Source of the DNA: Setoptus koraiensis
Taxonomy: Eukaryota > Arthropoda
Reading direction: 5' to 3'
Assembly (NCBI GenBank): GCA_048013815.1
Contig: CM106586.1
Span: 21,638,001-21,702,000, forward strand
DNA: 64,000 bases
This document shows positions 1 to 11,200 of the stretch, one piece after another. Numbering within the stretch: position 1 is the stretch's first letter; every line of letters starts with the position of its first letter. The notes beneath the pieces were generated by a model. It made no database searches, was not told where the DNA came from, and saw nothing but the letters and a program-made list of their open reading frames with translations. A program made the position numbers and the translations under genes.

Positions 1-1067
1 TTTATCCTTTGAGACACAACAACTTTTAATCGAAACTTAGATTCTCATCTATCGAAGATATGGACATATCTCATTCGGAGCGATTCTCTGGCAACGACCT
101 GAATTAGGAGTGTTCTATCTTTAGACTTGTCGAGATCCTCACTTTAAAAGCAAAGAGTACCAATAGCTTAGACAAGAGTTATGTTGAGTTACGTCCACTC
201 TATCTAACTACACAATAATCTGTCTCGGCATATATTCTTTATTCGATTGATCGGCACAGCATCATCGCTTATTGCTAACTGGTGCACAATTTATAAATGA
301 AACGTTCATGTCCGGATAAATATCCATCACTAAGACATCTATCCTTTCACTGCATCGATCTGACAGCCAGTAGGCGTAATCAGGTCCCACTGAGTCGGTA
401 TTTCACCGTCGATAGATTGAAAAAATATTGCAATCAGGAGAAGAGATCTGTTAAAGTATCAACTGTACTGCTATGTGTTTAGTGAGTGGTAAAAAATAAA
501 GCGCAGATAATCTATGAATATTCACTCCTGTGTCTCATTCTCTTCCTCTCAATCTATCACCGTAAGGTAGTTTTCATATCTCACGCATTGCTAACCAACA
601 GATTCCTCCTCTACTGAATAAACAAATTCGGATGAATAGATTGAGTCTCAATATATATATATATATTGAGACGTCAACACATATATGCTAACGTAATATT
701 CAGTTTAAAAATATTCTCTCATCGATTATCTTCATTGAACATGTGACAAAAACAAGCTCATTCAGATTACTAACTTATCTACATGAGGCGAAGATATGAC
801 GTCTTGGAGATAAGATGGTTTTGCAACAACACATATGTGTATGTGTGTGTTTCACATGGTGATAAATAAAACTTTTATTATTATCAATAGTTTAGTATTA
901 GAAATAACAGTTATTCGTCTTTGCAAAATATATCGATTGATACATTTATTATATTGGGGTGATTTTAAGCCAAGTTCACTCATAGGCTCCATATTATCAT
1001 ATCTGATCATCTGGAACCGGCCCGATCGACAACGACTAATCCTTTTCACACTGATCATTCGCTAAAC
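1..1067. other. AT-rich non-coding flank
   Basis: No open frame here looks like a real protein; the short ones have no recognisable domain and no codon pattern like the neighbouring genes. The stretch is AT-rich, with a perfect 28-bp palindrome around an (AT)8 core at 645-672. The last few hundred bases probably hold the promoter and 5' leader of the transporter starting at 1068. Confidence 0.5.
645..672. repeat. 28-bp perfect palindrome with (AT)8 core
   Basis: The arms GTCTCA and TGAGAC flank sixteen bases of alternating AT, making a perfect inverted repeat with no spacer. It could extrude as a cruciform or simply be an AT microsatellite inside a short inverted repeat. No function is implied. 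Confidence 0.8.
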
Positions 1068-3002
1068 ATGAATAACAAGAAAGCTGAAAACACAACAGAG
1101 GTTGGCAATAAGAATGAAGATGGTCAGAATTCTTCAACAAGTGATACTCATTCCTATAAAGGCGAGACTGTTCGTGGTATCAATTCGAGCGAACTCGACC
1201 ATGTTGTTTATTCAAATACAATCTCTGATGCCGATACATCTGAAACTAAAGATATCACTGTTACGGATATTATCGGAGAATTTGGTTTATATCAGTGCTC
1301 ATTGAGTGTCATAACATTCATTCGTTATGTTTGTGTTGCCATGATGACCAATACTGGGCCACTTATTGCACCCGACATGGATTATTTCTGTCAATTGCCA
1401 GATAATTTAACCAATATTTTAACCATTAACGGCTCCATTTACATTAAAAATCATCTAAACAATTCTTGCCAAGTTTGGATACCTCCATGGACAATAAACA
1501 GTGATTTTGAAAATAAAAGTAAAACTATTTTAACAGAGAACAACACATTTAATTGTATTAATTGGACATATAACACAAGCCTCGTAGGTAGAACGATGAC
1601 AGATGAATTCAATTTAGTCTGTGATAGAGACTGGCTGAGATCCTTATTCCAGAGTAGCGTATCCATAGGTGTAGTGGTAGCATCACTATTCTGGGGTACT
1701 CTATCCGACAAGCGTGGTCGTTACTATACAATGAAGATTTGCTATCTAGTCTCATTCATATCCGGTTTAATATCATTTTTGGCGCCAAATTTCATGATCT
1801 ATGTTATGGCACGATCAATATGCTCATTAGGTGATTTAGGTTTAGTGGTATCATTGGCCACTATACTTGTGGAAAGTGTCGGAAACCAATACAGAGGGGC
1901 AGTGTGTATCATAGTTTATTTGGGTTGGGCAATAGGTGTAATGATTATGCCATGGATTACAGATTATTTTAGAGATTTTAGAGTGCTAATGTTGGCGACA
2001 GTTTTTCTGCACCTTATTACCCTTCCATGGCTTCTGATAAAAAATGAATCTGTCAGGTGGCTATTGATAAATGGCAGATTCTCGGAGGCACTCATAGAGG
2101 TCAAGAGAATAGTACAATGGAACAAATTTTTAGAATTGCACAGATTAACAACTCAGGAATATGCAATCATAGATGATAAATTTGAACAATTAAAGTTACG
2201 TTTTAAGCCAGTCAACGATGGTGAACCCGAACATTTTGACACTGAATCATCGCCATTCAAGCATTGTGGTAATCATGACAAACTGGGTGATAGTTTTGGT
2301 CTAGGTAATGCCAAAGAATGTAAAAGAATGGAGGCCGCAATGACTGTATCTCATGAAACAAAACGACATAGCAATGATGATGAGGATTCACTACTTGCAA
2401 GCTTTGGTAAGATGCGCCAATTGTTTCAGTCAAAAGAGTTATCAATAACAACACTAACCCTTGTTTGGGTTACATTCAATTCTGAGCTTCTGTACATGTC
2501 ATTTATATTGATCAACTCGGACGTTGGAGACAATCTTTATGCTAATTACGCCATGGGTGGACTCATGGAAATTCTCGCTGCCCTCATTAGCTGTGTGATA
2601 ATATCAAATGTAACAAGAAGACTATCATTGACATCGTCATTGTTGTGCATATCTCTCATATGCTTCACCTTGGCATTCGTTTACGAGGATGCAAAGTTAA
2701 TTTTATGGCTACTCCCAGCAGCAAAATTGGCCATATCAACTCTATCGTCATTAGTGTATGTTACAGCCACAGAAATGTTCCCGACTGACTTACGTCAGAC
2801 CGGTTCTGGCGCTTGCGCAACATTTGGTAGTATGGGTGCCGTTGTCGCCCCTTTCATTTGCTCGCAATTAGTCAGTATAATTGGTATGCACTATGTTCTA
2901 ACGCTATTTAGTATATCACCTTTGACTGCCGCCATACTTATACCATTCTTTCTACGTGAGACAAAAGGTGTCGAGCTGACAGATAAATTGGATGAATTGT
3001 AG
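1068..3002 (+). CDS. SLC22-type organic cation/anion transporter (MFS)
   Basis: An uninterrupted 644-residue frame encodes a major facilitator superfamily protein of the SLC22 type, expected to move organic ions across the plasma membrane. After a hydrophilic acidic N-terminus of about 65 residues comes EFGLYQ, matching the GEFGxYQ that opens SLC22 proteins, then TM1 and a large extracellular loop with several N-x-S/T sites and cysteines. LVCDRDWL and GTLSDKRGRYYTM before and after TM2 are the family signature and MFS motif A. ESVRWLL after TM6 corresponds to the usual ESPRWLL with Val for Pro. ATEMFPTDLRQTG near the end matches the conserved loop before TM11. The central cytoplasmic loop (about residues 360-455) is long. 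Length is slightly above the usual 550 residues because of the N-terminal and loop extensions. No intron is needed. Substrate cannot be predicted. Confidence 0.88.
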   Translation: MNNKKAENTTEVGNKNEDGQNSSTSDTHSYKGETVRGINSSELDHVVYSNTISDADTSETKDITVTDIIGEFGLYQCSLSVITFIRYVCVAMMTNTGPLIAPDMDYFCQLPDNLTNILTINGSIYIKNHLNNSCQVWIPPWTINSDFENKSKTILTENNTFNCINWTYNTSLVGRTMTDEFNLVCDRDWLRSLFQSSVSIGVVVASLFWGTLSDKRGRYYTMKICYLVSFISGLISFLAPNFMIYVMARSICSLGDLGLVVSLATILVESVGNQYRGAVCIIVYLGWAIGVMIMPWITDYFRDFRVLMLATVFLHLITLPWLLIKNESVRWLLINGRFSEALIEVKRIVQWNKFLELHRLTTQEYAIIDDKFEQLKLRFKPVNDGEPEHFDTESSPFKHCGNHDKLGDSFGLGNAKECKRMEAAMTVSHETKRHSNDDEDSLLASFGKMRQLFQSKELSITTLTLVWVTFNSELLYMSFILINSDVGDNLYANYAMGGLMEILAALISCVIISNVTRRLSLTSSLLCISLICFTLAFVYEDAKLILWLLPAAKLAISTLSSLVYVTATEMFPTDLRQTGSGACATFGSMGAVVAPFICSQLVSIIGMHYVLTLFSISPLTAAILIPFFLRETKGVELTDKLDEL

Positions 3003-3690
3003 CATGAAATTGAAATGGATTGATATACAAGTTGACACACCTTTGCAGAACCCCTTTTGTACAAAACTACATCTATTGTTTAATAATAAATATAGCATAC
3101 AATTGACAATAATTGATCTTCGAGACCAATCGATTTTACCCATATATTCAAGTCTCGGAGTCTCATTCTATTTCTGTAGATACACTTGTGTAGTAGATTA
3201 TTTTTATAGATTTTTGTATGGGGTGGTCGCAAATAGAATTGCATTTGAATTGAATAGCCTTGGCTACCTTCCACAGGGCCACGGTGCTCTGTCAAATGCA
3301 ATTCTCTTCGCAACTCCCCCATATTTGGCTTTTATCACTATATATCATGTGTTTCCAAACTAAATCCTTTCAGTTGCTTAAACTTGCTGTACTAACTGCT
3401 GTTATTCATCTACCTAGATGCAATATTCCTCCTCCATCGAGGAGATACAAAAATTTAAACGGACCAAAGACTGTTACTACGCTATATACATATACTGTAT
3501 ATCACGTGCTGTCCACCGAGCCTTATTCATGTACTTACGCGTTGAGCATCGCATCATGTGACACAATGCAACTGCCTGGATGTATTCGCATTGGATGGGT
3601 AGGAGTAAATTTATGGATTTCATGATTCATCCAGTATTATACCTTCTTATCCTAGGAAAGTATTTTAGGCGATCCTATTCTTAACCTAAA
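3003..3690. other. non-coding DNA downstream of transporter
   Basis: This holds the 3' untranslated region and flank of the transporter. Short frames here show no recognisable domain, and no gene is called. Confidence 0.5.
3085..3090 (+). promoter_or_regulatory. polyadenylation signal AATAAA (transporter)
   Basis: AATAAA lies 83 bp after the stop of the SLC22-like gene, a plausible distance for its 3' end. Confidence 0.5.
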
Positions 3691-4090
3691 ATTGGCACAA
3701 AGAAAAGAGAGAAAAGAAGAAAGAGGAAGAGGGGAATAACGAATAAGTGTTATCAGGGGAGGAAGTAGGAGGGAGGAATAGAGTGATGGAAGTACTGGAA
3801 GAAGTAGATTTGCTAGGGGAGAGGCAGAAGGGAGGAGGAGAGAAAAGGTTGGGAGTTACAGTGAGTTAGAAACAGTACAAGAGAAGATTAGAAGAAGAGA
3901 GAAGGAAGAAATAGAAAGGAAGGAGGAGCATTGAAGAGATAGCAGATAAGGCGAGACAGGACCGTGAAGCATAGAGTGGGACTTGGGATGAAAGCGAGGA
4001 AGGGATAGTAGAAAGACGACAAGGCGGATTAGCGCAGAAAGCTTCCCATTGGAACCGGGCAGGGCTAAAACTATCAGCGGAGTACATGGA
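3691..4090. repeat. degenerate purine-rich (GA/GGA) tract
   Basis: On the + strand roughly 350 bases are dominated by A and G in irregular GAA, GGA and GAGG runs. The tract sits exactly at the left edge of the GC-rich block. It resembles a decayed polypurine simple repeat. Such tracts are difficult for long-read chemistries, so it may mark an assembly trouble spot as easily as a real repeat. Confidence 0.65.
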
Positions 4091-7000
4091 TGAAGCGGGG
4101 GCGCAGGAACAGACCGAAGTCGATGAAACAACGCAGAAGGGTGAAGAGGGTCAGTACCAATAGTGCTGTTGGATCGGCAGAATTACACAGTGACGCCGCC
4201 GGCTGGTCCGTCCGCGCCTACGACGAGCGGCTCACTCATCCTCAGCGCAGGAGGGCGGACGACGTCGCGTGACTACGAAAAAAAAAAAACACGAGCCAGC
4301 CACGTCCTTCTGTCGACGCCGGTGACGGCCTACCTGACCTAGCACTGGTGCTGTATCGCGACAGGACGGACTCAACCACCAAACGCAGGAGCAAGCCTTG
4401 CGCCGGCTCGCGACAAGCGCGGAGCACGGCGCCGAGACACCGCCAACAGCATCCGCGAGTTCCAGATCCACAGCGGCTCGCAGAGCGCGCGTGCGGAACG
4501 GCGGAAAAAACACCTCCCCAGGCCGCGGCGACGCGCCGCGAGCGCGCCATCGATCCCACGAGAGCCAAGACGAAAGCAGGACGAACAAAGTCCGCTGTGA
4601 GCATGCTGGTGTAACGCGGCTCGGAATAGCTGCTTCTTCCCGGCCCCGAAGAATGCCAGCCGAGTCCTCACGCAGGAGCAGCCGGTGACCTTATAAGGCT
4701 ACTAACCCAATCCCCTGGCCCCCCATGCCTAGAGGGAGCTGGCGCCGTGTTAGGCCGATCCAGCGGGAGCCCACAGCGCTATCCCCGCGCCCGCTTTATC
4801 GAGCGGACCACGGGGCCCTGCGCGCTCGACGCTCCGCCATTCTGCTCACGGCCAGCCTTCGCGCACAGCTCTTCGCCTGTGTTGTCTCCGGCATGCTCTA
4901 CAAGGGAGACCTACGATTATCGACGAGTAACCACCATCCACTCTCTGCTTATCGCGAACGATTCGCCCGCCAGTCGTAGTCTGCGCGAAGCATACTCCTA
5001 GACGACATTCCGCGAGCGGCCACTGCCAAGCAGCACGTCACCAGAGCGCCGTCTCCCCGGTAAGAGCCGCTCACCCCCGGCCGTCAGCTTACGCTAGCGA
5101 CCAGGCCGGTTGCTCCGCGGCTGCCACCGCTCGTACAACCGTACCCGCACTTAATGCGCGACGACGGATCCCCTCACGACCTTGATCGCACGGTGACCTC
5201 CAGGGCAGCTGAGCGGTGTCTCACCGACCGGTCTACCTGTTGGCATCGACTACGACCCAATCCAGCTACTTGGGAACCGCAGACCCCTCCTGTAAGCGCG
5301 GTCTGCCATCTTCCCACGCCGGCTCGTGTATGCTCCCTCTCCTCAATACGCAGCAGCACCTACTGCAAGCCCTACCGCCGCGTGTTTCAGGGTTGTGAAT
5401 GCGCCACCTGGCAGCTCTCTGCCGACTCCACCCTATCGGCCCGCGACGGCAGTAGCAGTACTACCGAACTGAGAGATCCCGATCCATCGGCGAAGCCTCC
5501 GCTGCAGACCGGTAAAGTTCTCGCGCCACGTTCGAATAAGCTACGTCTCGCCGCAAGTTCCGCGTGCTTCGTCGCACGGAGCGACATCTGACTCTTTTGC
5601 TGCGGCCTTTGTGGTAAGATCCGCGGGTCAACTATCGGCCTTCCATCACCTCGCGAAGAACGACCCGGCCCTGCCGCGTGAAGGACCTGACAGAGAGAAG
5701 ACAGAGAGAGTAATGCGCGCAAAGACGGAACGCAGACATGAAGAAGACCGATGCAGACGCCATGAGCGGCCTGCGAGAAAAACTTAAGTGTGTACAGGGT
5801 AAGCGATGGAGCCAAGTCGTAACTCCGAGCGAGAGCACAGAAAAGAGTCACGGCGCCGCGCCAGCGTTCATCGACTCAGAGCGGACATGCGTCACGCATC
5901 TCGACCCTTACAGGGCCCATCACTTGTCGAAGTAGCCTCTAAGGCGCTGCTAGTTTCGCAACTGACGACTGTCGCTGTCCCTGCGAGACCCGCATCTAGT
6001 CGCAGCCGATTTCCTTCGAGAGCACACCGCGCAGGATACGTGTACGTGTACTAAGCGGCCCCCTCAAGGTCCCGCAGGCCAGCTGATGACCCATCGAAGA
6101 CCCACCCGCACCACTGTGCGCGCTAGCATTTAGGACCCGCGACACGCAGCGATACAGCTCGGGTGACCCGGATCGCGCTCTCCTCGCCACCAACTGTCCG
6201 TCACTCCCAATCCTCGATACCCCTGCGGGAACCTGAACTCGCCCTCCCTCGCTTCCTAACCCGTTACTGCTCCAGAAGGTTCAAACTCGCCGTAGCCTCT
6301 CCTGCACACCAACTTCTGCGCGTACTTCCGACCCCGGTGGTCGCGAACCGTCGACATGTACATCTGAGTCGCGCGCCCCAGAATAGTCCACGTGCGGCCT
6401 CTCGCGGTCGCTTCCAACTTACGTCCGTCCCTCTAACCCAGTTCCCCCGTTCATACGGCGTCGCAGGTCATCCACGGAACGCCGCGCGGCGTGACGCGAC
6501 TCCTCCCAAAACCCCCCCCGCTCGGACTCGGCTGGACAAAAAGTATCTCTGCGGCCACGTTATACCAGCTACCAATCATTCACACATCCTTCGCCATATG
6601 TTAACCCTTCGACTCTACCCATGAAACATCGCCCAGAGCGCTGGCCACAGTCACAAGGCGCGGAACCATGCTAGTTGCCTCGTATGACCGACTCCAGTCT
6701 ACCTATTAGTGGATATCTCCTCTTCCGCCGCGCGGAAATCATGCTCCTAAGGCCGCACGGCCCCGGCCTTCCTCCTCACGGCTCCCACCCAGCTCCTCTT
6801 CCTACAAGTAGAATAAAAAAAACCTGGCGCGGCGACTTAGACGCACGGCGTAGACCTGTTTATCCTCCGTTTGGCCCTCCTCCCCCTTTTCCCTCGAACA
6901 GCAGCGCTACACCTCCGCGCTACCGTCTACCTGCCGCCGACCCGGGCGGCAAGCATGAATCTCCGTCGCGAATACCCGGCCATGCCTCTACTACGACGAT

Positions 7001-8162
7001 ATGTACCCGGCACCCTAACAGGCGAACCCAACCTGTTGTTAAATCAGGCACGGAACTCGCCGACAGTGCTCGAGCCGACACTTTCGCGCGCGCGCGCCCT
7101 CGTGAACCTCGCCGCCCGCGTGTCCTCGGCTACGAGCGTCGACCCGCAGTTGTCCGGCACGACGACTTATGCATGGCACGCCAGCCCGATAGAGGCACGG
7201 AGCGATTTACGACATCTCACGCATGTAGGACGCATTACAAGCTACTACGCCGAAATCTTTCAGGCATAAGACGGAAGCTATTAGCCCTACTCGCTCGCCC
7301 AAAGCCTAGCAGAACGACGATGTACGCAATGACCATCAACATGCGATTGCAGACACGTTCAAACGCTTCGGACTACCGATACCTCATGGCTCGCCAGCTG
7401 CCCTCCCGCGGGCAGGTCCCGTCCGGCGGGGAGCATGCCCTCCGCTGGCCCGTCTGAGAACGCATCGAGACAGCGCTACAGCCGCGCTCAGCACTTGTGA
7501 TCGTTGACGCAACGATCACCAAAGGTCGTCAGTCTTCCCACTCTTCCATTCAACGCCTGAACATGGCTCGTCCATAGCTACCATTGCCTATGTCTTCACT
7601 CCCGATCCGAGATGACGCGTCCCGGAGCTACGGACCTTTCCGGTTGCCGCCCGCCATTTGACCATCGCCCCCCTTCTCTAAGCGAGCCCGGCTCTATATC
7701 GCGCATACTATCAGACTGTACTGCTCAGCTCCACGGGCGTACGAGGCGCGAAGACGCCAGCGCCAGTGTTTCGCCTCCTCATCGAGGCAACTCGCCGCCC
7801 CCCCGCGGACGCCTACCGCGCGAACGGGAGGCAGAGTGGACTACGTCGCCCCCCATCCGCGCACGAAGCCCTCTCCCCGTCCCCTCCCAGGCATCTCGTC
7901 CAGACTGCCTAATCACTCGTGCAGGTCGACGCCGAGAAGAACTGAGTTCCCCCGAGCGACTCTCTCTAAGTGAGGCGTCTAGCGTTCTGTGGCCCGCCCT
8001 AATCCAGAAAATATATCTCTACGACAACACGCCATGACGACTGCTATTGACCACCGACACGCCCGACTTACGCACGCGGCTACCCTCGCAAGAACGCCCG
8101 TAACCGAAACTGAGCACTCGCCGGCATTCGCCTGGCTCTGAGCCTGTTGAAACCAGAGACGA

Positions 8163-8207
8163 ATTCTTAAAATAAAAGTAAAAAAAATTAAAAAAAATTT
8201 TAATCGA
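8163..8207. other. A/T-only island inside the GC-rich block
   Basis: About forty consecutive bases are almost purely A and T, bounded by TTAAAAT (8,167-8,173) and its inverse ATTTTAA (8,197-8,203). Its surroundings are about 60% G+C. It has no coding potential. It may be a remnant of the surrounding genome's composition or another sign of irregular assembly. Confidence 0.6.
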
Positions 8208-11200
8208 TACTCGGCCTGAGACAGACTCGGGGGACATGCGTACCACCCCTACGTCGCCCGCACGGAACTGCCTGCGGTAGCAGCCGCCGGAGCGACTGCC
8301 GGCAAGCTCCGGGTTTCTGCACGCAAAGAACACGAGGCAGATCACGCTAGCCCCACGCAGTGGGAGTGTGGTAGGGAACTTAGTCGCAATACCACCCCGC
8401 GACGAGAACTTCGAGCTCAAATCCAGCCACCTGCGACCAACGTCCTACCAACCTCGCCGGAGGACGCGTCCGCGCTGCGGGGCGAGTCCGTCCTTGTTCA
8501 GACTGACGCCTCTTCACCCGCCTACGCACTCGGAGAGCGGACTCGGCTTTCCGCCATTTCACGCCGTAAAAACCTGCTAATCACCTCTAATCAGTCACCG
8601 TGCCGATGGCTGTCGCACCACTTCTCCGATCGTTACGCGTGCCATGGCCCAACGTACCCAGAGAATAGGGAGACCACAGCAGTCGCGGCGGACGGCTTCA
8701 AAGTTAACGCGAGATGTGATCGCTCTGAAGGGAGCACGCACGGGACGGCGCCCCGGCGACGTGCGGTCGACGGAACCACTTACTAAGTAGCTGACTCTAA
8801 GGTGCACTAAGTCCAAGATTCCGGGCCTCCCACTTCTCCCTGCCCGGAAGCCGAGATCCCTCGTCGCGCCCCTAGTCGATACCGCTCGCTGCGAACAACT
8901 ACTAGGCAACCAGCACAACCCGACGGCGACACAGCGACCTACCCCCGTCCCACGGATTACACCGAGTACGCCATAAGTTATCGGCAGATTGAGGGCATCT
9001 GAGCGCGCGCTGCTTGCACATCGGAACGTCACCGGCATATAGACGAACAGAGTTGAAGGTGGCTGGGAATTCCGCCTGGTTGGACAGCGCTGTAGGGGGG
9101 CCCCCGGGGCACTGTTAGCTGCTTAGACGGCGGATCCCGGATTCGACGGTCGGCCAGCCGCTCAGGGTCTGACTTTGCGCGTATGGCTCTCAACACACAG
9201 TAGGACCAGACCCTCTGGCTGTCGCTTAACACACCCACTCGCGGTGCGCAACGCGCTTACGCGTGCCGGAGTCACTCCGAATAACCTTAATATCAGTTCA
9301 AGTGTCAGCAATAAGGCCCGGTTCAAGAACCGAAACGACGAACGAAGGACTCGATGTCGACGGCGTGCGAAAAGATCCCGCAGGCGGGACAATCGTCGCT
9401 CGCGGTGAGAGCCGACACGTGGAAAACTCTCAGTAAGGCACCATTACCGGCGAATCCTACTCCACTCGCCGCGCGGTACTCCGACGGTGCGAAAAGGGCC
9501 TGGTCGTATTTCCTCAGCGGCCTCGCATATAACAGCCGGCGCTTGGGAGCCGTCCCCAGACGGCTGCAGAAAGGGACCCCATAGAGACCCATTTCGAGCG
9601 ATAAACTGAAGCGCCCCTAGCATAAAACTCAGAGAGAAAGGAGAGAGAGCATCACGATACCGACCCGCCAGAAGTACCTGCACGCTAGTACGTAGGTTGC
9701 GGCACGGAGACCCCTACCGGGCGAACCCGGCCGACCATCCTAGGGCTTCTAACCCCTCGGGGTCAACGGCGCCGTCACCCCGGAGGATGCATGCGTTATG
9801 CCTCCAAACTAAACGCCGATTCCGCGCAATGAAGGCTCCGAAACCCGCACTGAGAGCCTAGCCTTAGTTGCGGATAGCATCCTACCCACAGAACCACGCG
9901 GCACTTGCGCGCACGCCGCACGGATATGTAAAGGCCGTCTCACGCGAGCTTAAGGTAGAATTACTCGCGCATACAGGCCACCTTCTGCATGGAGCCGAAT
10001 CCCAGCAGCCGCAGAGTTCCTGCATGTCGGCGAGCTAGCCCGAAATGTCCGGCCGACCCCTCGCCAATTAATCCCACTTCTGGGCCCTACGCGTGCCAGG
10101 CCGAATGCTGGGCGCACCAATACGACCCGCGTCCCGCGCGACGGCGCCGAACCGACTGTCGCAAGAACAGGAGTAGGGACATGTTCCGACACAGCCGTTC
10201 CCATTTCGTAACGTGACACTCGCCCTTTCTATGAACGCGGTATCGACGATACGCCGCGCCGGCCTTCACGCAGGGAAACGAACGCAGCACTTCCAAAGGC
10301 CTGCTCCCTCATCCCGCAAGGTCTAAACGCACTAACCCTCTTACCCACGCCGTCGCTGACTGTGGCGGTCGTCGTCTAAGAGTCTTGCCATCGTCGCAGC
10401 CTACGCCCAGTTTTAGCCCTGCTCTCCCCTCTGCGTCGATCGCGTCCACCCTATACCCGTGCCATTAACTCCCGCGGATCTCTCGGCCGTGCTACTGTCC
10501 TACAGCTTCTGCAGATCGTCTGTTCCCGCGTATCCTCGGAACGAACGTCGCACGAACCGACGCTTGCCGCCTCCTGACTACGACCCAGGCGAGCCTGCCC
10601 GAGACCTGCCTCCGGACGCCCGCTCGCAGAGGCTCGGCAGGCCGACGCCTCGCTGACCTTCGTAATCAGCTCGGGGCGCACCCGCCGCTCTATGTATAGC
10701 CGCCGCGGTGCGATCCCACCCACAGCCTGGCGACGTCTCCATGTCACGTGAATATGATGCATGCTGGTCCGTAGTCACTAACCGGGCCTCTTGAATGCAA
10801 TAGCGTTCTCTACTTTCCCACCCTGAATAGCCGCACCTAATTCGTTAACCCTGTGTACCTTCTAGCTATGCCGCTTTGGCTGCGTAGCACATCCTCGGTA
10901 TACGACCTCCACCTCTTAGTCGTCCCCCCAGTACAGACATGAACTAACCTCGTCATGGACAGCCGCACTCGGGCACTCTACCGCGCCACGCAACAGGTTT
11001 CGCGCGCCCCCCTGACGCCAAACCTCGAGCCAGTCAGAATCCGTCCATCCCCCCTTTCTCTGCGCTCCCAAGATCGCTAGCGGAACGCCACGTCATCCGC
11101 AATTATCCTCCACCCAGTGCCCGAGGCCGCTCGCGCCCTCATACTTCTACTGCTCATGATCACCCACTCCCTGTCTAGAGACAATGCCTACGCGGTTGCC

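Noticed and set aside
4090-8040. Several open frames of 130-260 codons in the GC block (for example 6,675-7,457 +, 6,163-6,624 +, 7,612-8,037 +)
   Set aside because: Stops are rare at this G+C content, so frames this long are expected by chance. The translations are Arg/Pro-rich with no domain and overlap open frames on the other strand.
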